Below are positions 1-7,854 of a stretch of DNA of 37,244 nucleotides, in pieces (the stretch's first letter is position 1; each line of letters starts with the position of its first letter). The position numbers were made by a program, and so were the translations under genes. The DNA is from Adlercreutzia sp. ZJ141 (GTDB taxonomy: Bacteria; Actinomycetota; Coriobacteriia; Coriobacteriales; Eggerthellaceae), in the NCBI RefSeq assembly GCF_011038965.1, contig NZ_JAAKEB010000021.1:1-37244 (forward strand). Reading direction: 5' to 3'. The notes under the pieces are model-generated. The model saw nothing but the letters and a program-made list of their open reading frames with translations, did no database searches and had not been told where the DNA came from.

Positions 1-47
1 AACCCTTTTGAAGTATTTTGTCAATCCTCCACAGAATATACAAAAAG

Positions 48-69
48 ACCAGCTCATTGGCTGGTTTTT
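48..69 (+). terminator. Rho-independent terminator-like hairpin at window start
   Basis: ACCAGC (48-53) pairs with GCTGGT (60-65) around a six-base loop and is followed by a run of T (65-69). It is preceded by AAAAA, so it could work in both directions. It probably ends a gene lying to the left of the window. Confidence 0.7.
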
Positions 70-178
70 ACAGATAAGCGTATGTCGAAAATCCTAAAGA
101 ATTCTGGTGTCAAATCCTAAAGACGGGTATACCACCTCACACACATGCTTTACGCCCTTTCCTTTTACCCTCCTTCGC

Positions 179-202
179 CTGTTCATTTCCCTGTTCATTT
201 CC
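179..202. repeat. Perfect 12-bp tandem duplication
   Basis: CTGTTCATTTCC occurs twice head to tail (179-190 and 191-202). It lies in the leader of the first gene or inside its extreme N-terminus, depending on the start chosen. Its presence is one reason to doubt the most upstream start at 145. Confidence 0.7.
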
Positions 203-306
203 AAAGCGTTTCGAATGCGACGGGTGCGCGCGAGGTAGGCGTGCTAGAATCACGATCGATCAAGAAGCCGCAGTCCGGGAAAGTCCCGAGGAAGCTCAAA
301 CTGTTC

Positions 307-588
307 ATGCAAACGTACATCGCACACTACTCTTCCCCCAAGGCGTCGGACAACCGCGCGAAGGGCCTATTCGAATTTGAGAGCAATTCGCGGGCGGGAT
401 CAAAGGGTAACATGCGCGATGCCCGGCTTAAAATGCTCGAGCTTTACGGAAAGAAAGCGGTGTCCTACACCATCGATCGCGTGAGCCGCAAGACCACGGT
501 GTCGAACTCGTGCAATGAACAGCTTGAACTCGATTTCCGCGCACCGGCGCCAACGCGCAAGCGCGCGCAGAGGAAGGAGTACTGGTAA
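307..588 (+). CDS. Conserved-looking small hypothetical protein
   Basis: I do not recognise this protein. The open frame runs from 145 to 588, but the stretch before 307 has an unlikely composition and a tandem duplication. I prefer the ATG at 307 (93 residues). A GTG at 241 with GAGG five bases upstream is a good alternative (115 residues). The product is basic, with a soluble-looking centre rich in Arg and Lys and a proline- and arginine-rich tail ending KEYW. No membrane segment or signal peptide is visible. Its stop codon overlaps the start of the next gene by one base (TAATG), so the two are almost certainly translated together. Function unknown; being a real gene is supported mainly by that coupling. 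Confidence 0.55.
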   Translation: MQTYIAHYSSPKASDNRAKGLFEFESNSRAGSKGNMRDARLKMLELYGKKAVSYTIDRVSRKTTVSNSCNEQLELDFRAPAPTRKRAQRKEYW

Positions 589-1670
589 TGGAAAACGAAC
601 ATGAAGCATATTTAGAAACGCTGCTGGAAACCCCGTCGGTAACAGGATCAGAAGTTCCTATTGCCAACATCATACGTCAATATGTCGGTCTTGCTGCTGA
701 TGAGGTTCGAACGGACACCATGGGGTCAGTTCACGCCCTGTTGCAAGGACGCGGTGCAGGACCGTCTTTGATGATGGCCGCACACATGGACGAGATCGGC
801 CTTATGGTCACCTACATTTCGGATGAGGGCTTTCTGTCCGTTGCCGCCGTGGGAGGGGTTGACGCTGCCATTCTGCCGGGCCTTCGCGTTGACGTACATA
901 CCAAGGATGGCGATTTGCGCGGCGTAGTTGGACGAAAGCCAATACACCTCATTAAGCCCGATGAGCGCAAAAACGTTACTCCCATCGACCAGCTGGCTAT
1001 CGACTTGGGTCTGCCCGCTGATAAGGTGAAGGCGTCGGTTCGCATTGGTGACACGGCGACGTTTGGCGTGGGCTACGAACGTATCGGCGAGAACATGGCT
1101 GTCTCGCGCGCCTTCGATGACAAGTGCGGCGTATGGATTCTCTCTCGCGTGCTTGAAGAGCTGGCCAGCGCCGACGAGCGTCAGCCGGGCGATTTCGTTA
1201 TGGCGGCAACTGTGCAGGAGGAAATTGGCACCCGTGGAGCTATGACCTCGGCTTATGGGGTTGCCCCCGACGTTGCAGTTGCCTTTGATGTGACACATGC
1301 AACCGATTATCCGGGTATCGAGCAGTCAAAGTACGGCAAGATCGTCTGCGGCTCGGGTCCGGTGATTGCCCGTGGTCCGAATATCAACCCCGTCGTGTTT
1401 GATCGCTTGGTGGCTGCCGCCGAAGCAGAAGGCATCGACTATCAGCTTGAGGCTGAGCCAAGCGTTACCGGCACCGACGCACGTGCTATTCAGGTAACGC
1501 GCTCAGGCATTCCCACGGGGCTTGTGTCGGTACCGCTGCGCTACATGCACACCCCCACCGAGGTGGTTTGCCTTGACGACGTTGAGAACACAGTACGTTT
1601 GCTGGTGCGCTTCGTTCGCGACCTTGACAGCAATACGTGCTTCGTTCCCGGCATGAACAGCAATCGGTAA
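588..1670 (+). CDS. M42 family metallopeptidase (glutamyl aminopeptidase/endoglucanase-M-like)
   Basis: A 360-residue cytoplasmic aminopeptidase of the M42 (PepA/FrvX) family, which trims N-terminal residues from peptides in large dodecameric shells using two metal ions. The metal and catalytic landmarks are visible in family order: AAHMDEIG (His66, Asp68), AFDDKCG (Asp177), the paired glutamates in QEEIGTRGA (211-212), Asp234 in AFDVTHATDYPG, and His321 in YMHTPTE. Length is normal for the family. It overlaps the preceding small gene by one base, and smpB starts four bases after its stop, so the three probably form one transcript. Substrate specificity within the family cannot be read from the sequence. 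Confidence 0.92.
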   Translation: MENEHEAYLETLLETPSVTGSEVPIANIIRQYVGLAADEVRTDTMGSVHALLQGRGAGPSLMMAAHMDEIGLMVTYISDEGFLSVAAVGGVDAAILPGLRVDVHTKDGDLRGVVGRKPIHLIKPDERKNVTPIDQLAIDLGLPADKVKASVRIGDTATFGVGYERIGENMAVSRAFDDKCGVWILSRVLEELASADERQPGDFVMAATVQEEIGTRGAMTSAYGVAPDVAVAFDVTHATDYPGIEQSKYGKIVCGSGPVIARGPNINPVVFDRLVAAAEAEGIDYQLEAEPSVTGTDARAIQVTRSGIPTGLVSVPLRYMHTPTEVVCLDDVENTVRLLVRFVRDLDSNTCFVPGMNSNR

Positions 1671-1674
1671 CCCT

Positions 1675-2139
1675 ATGAAACGGGAACAAAAGCTTATCGC
1701 GAAAAACAAAAAGGCGTCGTTCGAATACGAGCTGCTCGAGCGTTTTGAGGCCGGCATCGAACTGACGGGAACCGAGGTGCGCTCGCTTCGTGAGAACAAC
1801 TGTCAGATAACCGACAGCTTCGCGCTCGTACGGCATGGCGAAGTGTGGTTGCATGGTGTTCACATCCCGCCGTTTTCGAACGGCAATATAGCCAACCACG
1901 ACCCCGATCGCAAGCGTAAGCTACTGCTTCACCGTAGGGAAATCCGCGAATTGGAGCGAAAAACGGCCGAGAAGGGTATGGCGCTCGTTCCCACGAAGAT
2001 GTACTTCAAAGAGAATTCCCTGGTAAAGGTTGAAATTGCTATTGGTCGCGGCAAGAAGCTCTACGATAAGCGCGCGGCAATGGCTGAGCGCGATGCGAAG
2101 CGCGAGATCGAGCGCGCCATGAAGATGCGCCTGCGCTAG
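1675..2139 (+). CDS. smpB: SsrA-binding protein SmpB
   Basis: A 154-residue SmpB, which binds the tRNA-like domain of tmRNA and carries it into stalled ribosomes for trans-translation. Family features are clear: an N-terminal NKKASFEYELLERFEAGI strand region, the core ELTGTEVRSLRE, NCQITDSFA, the Lys-rich KMYFKENSLVKVEIAIGRGKKLYDKR, and a basic C-terminal tail (REIERAMKMRLR) that acts as the mRNA mimic in the ribosome. The gene sits about 1.1 kb from the tmRNA gene, although on the opposite strand. Such proximity of smpB and ssrA is common in bacteria. The ribosome-binding site is weak, and translation is probably coupled to the peptidase four bases upstream. Confidence 0.97.
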   Translation: MKREQKLIAKNKKASFEYELLERFEAGIELTGTEVRSLRENNCQITDSFALVRHGEVWLHGVHIPPFSNGNIANHDPDRKRKLLLHRREIRELERKTAEKGMALVPTKMYFKENSLVKVEIAIGRGKKLYDKRAAMAERDAKREIERAMKMRLR

Positions 2140-2169
2140 GGAAGCCCATGAGTTAAGGAGTGCAACCCC

Positions 2170-2625
2170 ATGACCTACGAAAACGATCAGCTTGAGCAGA
2201 ATGAAATGACGAGCACGAGCATAGCAGACGAGGATGAGAACACGGTAGACGAGAACGAGAGTGCGCTCGAAGAAAACGAATGCACAATAGATGAGAGCGC
2301 GAATGAAGAAGAAACCATCGAGCTCGAGTTTGATGAGAGCGACATCGTTGGTTACATCGTTGACGAGGACGATGTAGAAATCGGTATCATCGTCATGGAA
2401 GATGGCGAAGAGGTTGAGTACTACTACGCCGAAGAAGAAGAGCCTGTGCGAGTAACAGACATCATCGACGAATACGATTTAGGAATCACACGCGAAGGTG
2501 TTGCCAGCGCCACTAAGGACATGAACGTCGTGTTCAAGGAGGGAGCCGCTGTAGCGAGTGAGTTTAAAGGCGCTTACGATGACATCATGAAAGCATTCGA
2601 TTTCAAGAGTCTGCTAAAGAAGTAG
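2170..2625 (+). CDS. Acidic hypothetical protein
   Basis: A 151-residue protein with a good ribosome-binding site (AAGGAG ten bases before ATG). Roughly the first 55 residues are almost entirely Asp, Glu, Asn, Ser and Thr and look disordered. The middle (about 55-95) alternates hydrophobic and acidic residues in short beta-like strands with a YYY cluster. The C-terminus (about 105-151) resembles an amphipathic helix pair ending in a basic KSLLKK. No catalytic motif, signal peptide or membrane span is evident, and I do not recognise a family. It follows smpB by 30 bases and ends at a clear terminator, so it is probably the last gene of the 307-2625 transcript. Confidence 0.7.
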   Translation: MTYENDQLEQNEMTSTSIADEDENTVDENESALEENECTIDESANEEETIELEFDESDIVGYIVDEDDVEIGIIVMEDGEEVEYYYAEEEEPVRVTDIIDEYDLGITREGVASATKDMNVVFKEGAAVASEFKGAYDDIMKAFDFKSLLKK

Positions 2626-2655
2626 CTTACAAGCGCACGTCGTGTGTATGTCATG

Positions 2656-2690
2656 CGGGCGGCACGTAATGCGCCGCCCGATTCCTTTTC
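2656..2690 (+). terminator. Terminator between convergent genes
   Basis: CGGGCGGC (2656-2663) pairs perfectly with GCCGCCCG (2673-2680) over a nine-base loop, followed by ATTCCTTTTC. It lies between the acidic-protein gene and the thioesterase gene, which face each other, and may serve both. Confidence 0.75.
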
Positions 2691-3091
2691 TATCGGAAGC
2701 AAGTTGCGCTCATACGAGCTACGGCGCGGCCGGTGTCATCACGCACGTCAACCGTGTAGAATCCCAGCTTGCGGCCAGATTTATCAACTGAGCATTCGGC
2801 GATGAGCTTGGTTCCTTTACACGCACTCATGAACTCGATGGTGTTGCTCACAGACACCGTGGGTTCCTCGCCAATGTTACATGCGATCGCTAACGCGAAA
2901 TCAGCCAGCGTAAAAATAGCACCGCCCATCACGCCGCCCTGCGCGTTGTAATGAACGGGTGCGAGCTCCATCTCGCAGATAGCATGTCCGCGCGACCCTT
3001 CCACCACGCGGCAACCGGCCGCCTGAGTAGCAAACTTGTCGCCATTGAAGTATTCGGAAATCTGCTCTACAGTCATGTCTTCTGAAAGCAT
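2690..3091 (-). CDS. PaaI-like hotdog-fold thioesterase
   Basis: The open frame extends to 3205, but the ATG at 3091 has an AAAGGAG site seven bases upstream, giving a 133-residue protein of normal size for this family. The hotdog signature NAQGGVMGGAIFTLADFALA contains the central helix and Gly-rich turn of PaaI-type acyl-CoA thioesterases. It is followed by the beta-strand pairs TVSVSNTIEFMSACKG, IAECSVDKSGRKLGFYTVDV and AVARMSATCF. Members hydrolyse acyl-CoA thioesters in the cytoplasm; the substrate here is unknown. It is monocistronic between the terminator at 2656-2690 and the tmRNA terminator. Confidence 0.88.
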   Translation of the reverse strand: MLSEDMTVEQISEYFNGDKFATQAAGCRVVEGSRGHAICEMELAPVHYNAQGGVMGGAIFTLADFALAIACNIGEEPTVSVSNTIEFMSACKGTKLIAECSVDKSGRKLGFYTVDVRDDTGRAVARMSATCFR

Positions 3092-3183
3092 GAGAGGCTC
3101 CTTTCGTTTCAAGACAGAGAAAGCTGCTTGAATCTCAATGTGATTACAGGTCAGATTGTCACAGTGATAGGGGAACCTCGCAG

Positions 3184-3222
3184 AAAAAAGACGAACTATC
3201 CTCAAATGAAAATAGTTCGTCT
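3184..3222 (-). terminator. Terminator of the tmRNA gene
   Basis: On the minus strand an 11-bp perfect stem (3189-3199 with 3212-3222) runs into a U-rich tail (3184-3189) about ten bases past the encoded CCA end of the tmRNA. It is a textbook intrinsic terminator. Confidence 0.88.
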
Positions 3223-3232
3223 AATTCTCCTG

Positions 3233-3604
3233 TGGTGGAGGCGCGGAGGATCGAACTCCGGTCCATACTACATTCTCCATGAGGCTCTACAAGCTTAGTT
3301 TATGGTCGAGTCTCGGAGCGCCCAAGCCCACAAACAAGCGGGGCGCGTCCCAGCCGGTTCTATCTTTTCCTTGGTCATACCGACTACGTACCAAGGAGCA
3401 TTCCCCTTAGATGATGCCGAACTGCGAGTCGGGGACCTCCCGCAGCCGACAGCCTGGCTCGGTTATTAAGCGGCCATGGCGAGCGCAGGTGCGCTCTGAG
3501 TGTTGTTCTTGCCAATTAACTTGACGGTACCCCTGTTTAACGTGGCGAGGAGACCACGACCTGCTCCTCATCTCAAACATACCATGTCGAAACCAGTCGC
3601 CCCC
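3233..3604 (-). ncRNA. ssrA: tmRNA (SsrA)
   Basis: A 372-nt transfer-messenger RNA. The 5' end GGGGGCGACTGG pairs with the 3' CGCCTCC of the acceptor stem, and CCA is encoded (3233-3235). The T arm carries GGAGTTCGATCCTCC near the 3' end. The tag frame runs from about 3513 down to 3466: resume codon GGC, then a tag reading GKNNTQSAPALAMAA followed by TAA TAA. The hydrophobic AMAA end is a variant of the usual ALAA degron. tmRNA rescues ribosomes stalled on broken messages and works with SmpB, encoded at 1675-2139. Confidence 0.97.
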
Positions 3605-3697
3605 ATGAATCGGCGTTGTGCCATACACGAGCGGAAACAGCGTGGCTCCACCTTGTCAACGTGCCTGTACCACGAAATAACCGGGGTACGAACATTC

Positions 3698-3725
3698 ATT
3701 CTACCGAGGTTGCATCGCTTGTCAA
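3698..3725 (-). promoter_or_regulatory. Sigma-A-type promoter for ssrA
   Basis: Read on the minus strand: TTGACA (3720-3725), a 16-base spacer, and TAGAAT (3698-3703). The predicted start lies about 90 nt before the mature tmRNA 5' end, implying a leader removed by RNase P. The interval 3605-3787 holds no gene otherwise. Confidence 0.65.
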
Positions 3726-3787
3726 GCCACGAACATGCACGTTGTCGTTTTGAAACAAACGCGATGAACCTTTGCTGACAACACCGA

Positions 3788-6700
3788 TCAGCGTATTGCC
3801 GTACCTTCTTCACCAACCAGCTCGCACAGAAAGCGGTACACGGGGCCTAATAGGCAATCGCCCTCTTCGAGCTTGAAATACCGTAATGGTAGCTGCAACT
3901 TGCGTTTGTCAGCCATATACCGCCCACCACTGCGTCGCAGCGCCGTCATACGATCGCGTGGAACGTCAATTGGTTCCACCACTAAGCGCCCGGCAACAAC
4001 CGATACCATGCTGATGTGCCGCTCAGCGGCAAGCGCCTTAATACGCGCTTTCGCTAGTAAGTTGCGTGCCGCTGCGGGCATGTCGGCGTGCTTGGCAATC
4101 AAATCGCGTTCCACATCATCAACTGCAGCAAGCGTGCTCGCATACGCTAACTTGCGGTACCACAGCACACGCTCGTCGGTGTCGGGCAGGTACTCTTCGG
4201 GAAGATACGCATGTCCCGGCACGTTTACCGTAATGTCGGAAAGCGCCGGCGGCAACCCCTCGCCTGCCTTCGGATCGCCTTCACGCGTGGCAGTAACAGC
4301 TGCTTCGAGCATCTGCGCGAACAGGTCGAAACCAACCGCCGACATGTTTCCCGATTGCTCGGCTCCTAGCAGGCTGCCTGCCCCTCGGATCTCAAGATCG
4401 CGCATGGCAATGCGCATACCGCTACCCAAGTCCTGATGCTCGGAAAGTGCTGTTAAACGTGCCGTGGCCTCTTCGGTAAGCGTCACCTTACCTGGGAACA
4501 TAAAGTAAGCGTACGCCTGCACCGATGAACGACCTACGCGCCCTTTCAGCTGGTACATCTGCGCCAACCCCAAGCGCTGTGAATCTTCTATTACCAGCGT
4601 ATTTGTACGCGGGTTGTCGATACCGCTCTCAATGATAGTGGTAGCCACCAGTACATCGAGTTCTCCAGCGGCGAAGTCCTCCATCACGTGCTCCAGCTGG
4701 TCTTTTGCCATCTGGCCGTGCGCAACTCCCACACGCGCCTCGCCAGCAGCCTCTTGTACGCGACGAGCCGCTTCCTCAATAGAGCGCACACGATTGCTCA
4801 CGTAGTACACTTGGCCACCTCTCGCCAGTTCGCGACGGATGGCAGCACTCACCAGGTCGGGGTCCCATTCCCCCACATGTACCTCAACAGCGCGGCGATC
4901 ATCGGGCGGCGTGAGAATGAGACTCATATCACGCACACCAGAAAGCGACATTTGCATGGTACGGGGAATGGGCGTGGCCGACAGCGTAAGCACATCGACG
5001 CTTTCTCGCAGGTTTTTCAGTTGTTCTTTATGCCCCACGCCGAACCGCTGTTCCTCGTCGATGACCACCAGTCCCAAATCGTGCGGGTTCACATCGCGCG
5101 ACAACAGGCGGTGTGTGCCCACGAGCACGCTCACCTCGCCGGCGGCAAACCCAACAAGCGCTGCTGCCTGCTGCTGTGGCGTGCGGAAACGAGAGAGCAC
5201 TTCAACACGCACACCGAAGGGATCAAAACGGTCTTTGAAGCTTGCGAAATGCTGCTGTGCCAGAATAGTGGTCGGACAGAGCACCATCACCTGCTTGCCG
5301 TCTTGCGTGGCCTTAAACGCCGCGCGCAGGGCAACTTCTGTTTTGCCGAACCCTACGTCGCCGCACACCAAGCGATCCATTGGCTTTGCCGATTCCATGT
5401 CGGCCTTCACATCGGCAATGGCAGCAAGCTGATCGGGAGTTTCGCGGTAGGGAAAGGCCGATTCCATCTCGCGCTGCCACGGCGTGTCGCCAGAAAAACG
5501 ATAACCCTGCACACTCGCGCGCCGCGTGTACACGTCTACCAGGTCGAACGCGAGTTTGCGCGTGGCCTTACGCGCTTTTGCAAGCGCGCGTGACCAGTCG
5601 CTTGTGTTCAGCCGCGTAAGGCGCGGACTTGCACCTTCAGGTCCCACATAGCGGGTCACGCGATCGAGCTGTTCGACAGGAACAAACAACTTGTCGCTCT
5701 CGGCGTACTGAAGGTACAGGTAATCGCGCTCGGTGCCGTCAACTTCTCGGCGCACAAGCTCCTTAAACAGCGCCACACCATGGGCAGCATGCACCACATA
5801 ATCACCGGGTTTGTACGGGAAGGTGATTTCGGTCATGTCAATGTGACGATGTGCGCGTGCGACACTGCCTTGTGTGTCAGCGATGCTCACAATCCCCAAA
5901 CGCGCCTTCGGAATGATGAGTCCCAAAGGAACGTCCACATCCACCACGTTCACCACGCCACGGCGCAACCTGCGCTTCGCCGCACCTGGTTCACCAGGTT
6001 CGTCCACGTTAGCAACCTCTAATATGGGAAGCTCGTGATCGACAAGTGCCAGCTTCATGTCGTGACGAGCGCGGGGGTTCGGCACACTCAACACCACCAT
6101 GTTGCCGCCATCGAGCAGCGTCCGCAGCCTACCGAACAGCTTGTCAGGGTGCCCCGCCACTTCGGTGCGCTTCACCGGAAGGTCGGCATCGATTTGGCTT
6201 CCCGCTGTCATGATGCTCACGTACGTCGCACGCTGATTCGTGCCGAAACTAAGCGTTGCAGGTTGCAAGTACAGTCCATCGAGCGCGATGTGGCTGCCCC
6301 GTGCGCGCCCTTCGATGTCCTCTCTCGTATGCGCTGCGTCATCAACGAGCGACCGGGGCTCGATCAGCACGGTACATGCTTCGGCAGGCAGGTAATCACC
6401 CAAGGAAACGGTACGATCATACAGGTAGGGAAGCAACACATCAGCTCCATCGAAGCGAAGTCCGCCGTCAAGCTTCTCCAGTACATCGCGCAGCGCAGGA
6501 TTGGTGCGCGCAGGATTCTTCAGGCGGTGTCGTGCGCGAGCAATGCCTGCGGCATCGGCTTTAAACTCACGCGTTGGATAGATATTCACGCTCGAAAGCG
6601 TCGATATCGTCTGTCCAGTTGCCGGCACGATACGGCGTATTTCCTCAAGTTCATCGCCGAAGAAGTCGAGCCGAACCGGATACACCATATTGCCCGGGAA

Positions 6701-7285
6701 CACATCAATAGTGCCGCCACGCACACAGAAGGTACCGGGGCCGTCAAGCTCGCCTACGTTCGCGTAGCCAATAGACTCAAGGCAGTCGATTAAATCGTCG
6801 AGATCACACACAGAAAGCGAGCCAGCATCTTCCATGCTAGCAAGCTCGCACCCCGATGCAAGCGTTATGGGCTGCCATGCCCCATCTGCAGCTGGTGGCA
6901 ACGCGCGCAGGAGCGCTCGAGCCGATGCTACTACCACAACCTTACGCCCACAGGCGAGTGCATGCATACATTCAGTGCGCATGCCAACCTGACGCATGTT
7001 TGCCGGCTTCGGTGTAAAGGGATAATCGCTGCGCTCAGGAAAACGAAGTACTCTACCCTCCCCCAAATACGCCACGACACCACGGAAGAACGACAGCGCC
7101 GCATCCTCACCGGCAACTACCACAAGCGTCGTCTGGGGATGCGCGGCAAAGCGCGCCGCCACCATGAACGGACGCGCCGATGCGGCAACACCGATGGAAG
7201 CGTCATCACCTGCATCGAGCTTGCCCCAGAAATCCTCAAGACAACCTGATTGCTCGAGAACAAAGGAGAGCGAATCTATGAGCAT
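3788..7285 (-). CDS. mfd: Transcription-repair coupling factor Mfd
   Basis: An 1165-residue Mfd, the DNA translocase that removes RNA polymerase stalled at lesions and recruits UvrA. Visible regions are the UvrB-like N-terminal part (GSRPF/AARFAAHPQTTLVVVAG, then GTFCVRGGTIDVFP), the polymerase-interaction domain with YVVHAAHGVALF, and the RecG-like helicase with Walker A GDVGFGKTE, DEEQ box VVIDEEQRFGVGHKE, SATPIPRTMQMSL and VLVATTIIESGIDNPRTNTL. The TRG region contains GRVGRSSVQAYAYF. The ATG at 7285 (GAAAGGA upstream) is chosen over the longer frame to 7363, whose extra residues do not fit the family. Length is typical. It stands alone, convergent with nothing and divergent from the 7855 operon. 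Confidence 0.97.
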   Translation of the reverse strand: MLIDSLSFVLEQSGCLEDFWGKLDAGDDASIGVAASARPFMVAARFAAHPQTTLVVVAGEDAALSFFRGVVAYLGEGRVLRFPERSDYPFTPKPANMRQVGMRTECMHALACGRKVVVVASARALLRALPPAADGAWQPITLASGCELASMEDAGSLSVCDLDDLIDCLESIGYANVGELDGPGTFCVRGGTIDVFPGNMVYPVRLDFFGDELEEIRRIVPATGQTISTLSSVNIYPTREFKADAAGIARARHRLKNPARTNPALRDVLEKLDGGLRFDGADVLLPYLYDRTVSLGDYLPAEACTVLIEPRSLVDDAAHTREDIEGRARGSHIALDGLYLQPATLSFGTNQRATYVSIMTAGSQIDADLPVKRTEVAGHPDKLFGRLRTLLDGGNMVVLSVPNPRARHDMKLALVDHELPILEVANVDEPGEPGAAKRRLRRGVVNVVDVDVPLGLIIPKARLGIVSIADTQGSVARAHRHIDMTEITFPYKPGDYVVHAAHGVALFKELVRREVDGTERDYLYLQYAESDKLFVPVEQLDRVTRYVGPEGASPRLTRLNTSDWSRALAKARKATRKLAFDLVDVYTRRASVQGYRFSGDTPWQREMESAFPYRETPDQLAAIADVKADMESAKPMDRLVCGDVGFGKTEVALRAAFKATQDGKQVMVLCPTTILAQQHFASFKDRFDPFGVRVEVLSRFRTPQQQAAALVGFAAGEVSVLVGTHRLLSRDVNPHDLGLVVIDEEQRFGVGHKEQLKNLRESVDVLTLSATPIPRTMQMSLSGVRDMSLILTPPDDRRAVEVHVGEWDPDLVSAAIRRELARGGQVYYVSNRVRSIEEAARRVQEAAGEARVGVAHGQMAKDQLEHVMEDFAAGELDVLVATTIIESGIDNPRTNTLVIEDSQRLGLAQMYQLKGRVGRSSVQAYAYFMFPGKVTLTEEATARLTALSEHQDLGSGMRIAMRDLEIRGAGSLLGAEQSGNMSAVGFDLFAQMLEAAVTATREGDPKAGEGLPPALSDITVNVPGHAYLPEEYLPDTDERVLWYRKLAYASTLAAVDDVERDLIAKHADMPAAARNLLAKARIKALAAERHISMVSVVAGRLVVEPIDVPRDRMTALRRSGGRYMADKRKLQLPLRYFKLEEGDCLLGPVYRFLCELVGEEGTAIR

Positions 7286-7854
7286 GAGCGTCCTTTCATA
7301 TGAGAAGCATCGGATCGCGATAAGTAGCCTCAGATAACACAGCGCAGCCCTGAATGGCACCAAATCGGCCTGCTTTCATTCCGGAGCGTATCAAGACAGC
7401 ACAAAGAGCCGCACGAATGCGCGGCTTTAAGGTGTCGTATTGTACAACGAAACACACAGGAGAAGCTCTTTTCTAAAAAGGTTGCATCGAATCATCTGCG
7501 TATCACAACTTAATCAGCCTAATCAGCCACCTCTTAATCAACTGGCGCAACCATAAGCACCATGAGACACTACGAGCGTGAATGATTTCTCGTTTCGAGC
7601 GTTTCAAACCTGTACAGCACCTTTAATGCGGCTATACTGGCATGCAGCAGCAAGCTACCACCATGTCGGCAAATTCTGCGTAGTCCGGCGCGGGTGGTTG
7701 CGGCGCTGCCATTCTGCGCCGGAAGCCTCGCGTAGGTACGCCTGTGCCTCCACCCTACTTTCTGCATTTCGAGACGAGACGCCCGGGGCCGCCCGAAGCG
7801 GCAGTTGCAACGATGCGCAACGCCCGGCACACAACAATGAAAGAGATGAAGCTC
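7286..7854. other. Divergent intergenic region with possible promoter and tandem operator-like repeat
   Basis: This 569-base gap separates mfd from the double-cubane operon. It contains a hairpin AGCCGC/GCGGCT (7407-7412 with 7421-7426), a perfect tandem TAATCAGCC repeat (7511-7519 and 7520-7528) with a further TTAATCA nearby (7534-7540), and a possible -10 box TATACT preceded by GC (7633-7638). From that -10 a leader of about 210 nt would precede the gene at 7855. I recognise no riboswitch class and see no convincing gene in it. Confidence 0.4.

Noticed and set aside
4688-5593. Long plus-strand open frames opposite mfd (also 6035-6793)
   Set aside because: They are antisense to a highly conserved gene, rich in His, Arg, Cys and Ala as expected for reverse-frame artefacts, and have no ribosome-binding site or recognisable domain.
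7407-7426. Terminator for mfd or the operon at 7855
   Set aside because: The hairpin lies upstream of both divergent genes, so a terminator role makes little sense; left as an unexplained stem.
7744-7854. N-terminal extension of the double-cubane protein, starting at 7744
   Set aside because: The extra residues are Arg/Pro-rich, have no match to the family, and the start has no ribosome-binding site.
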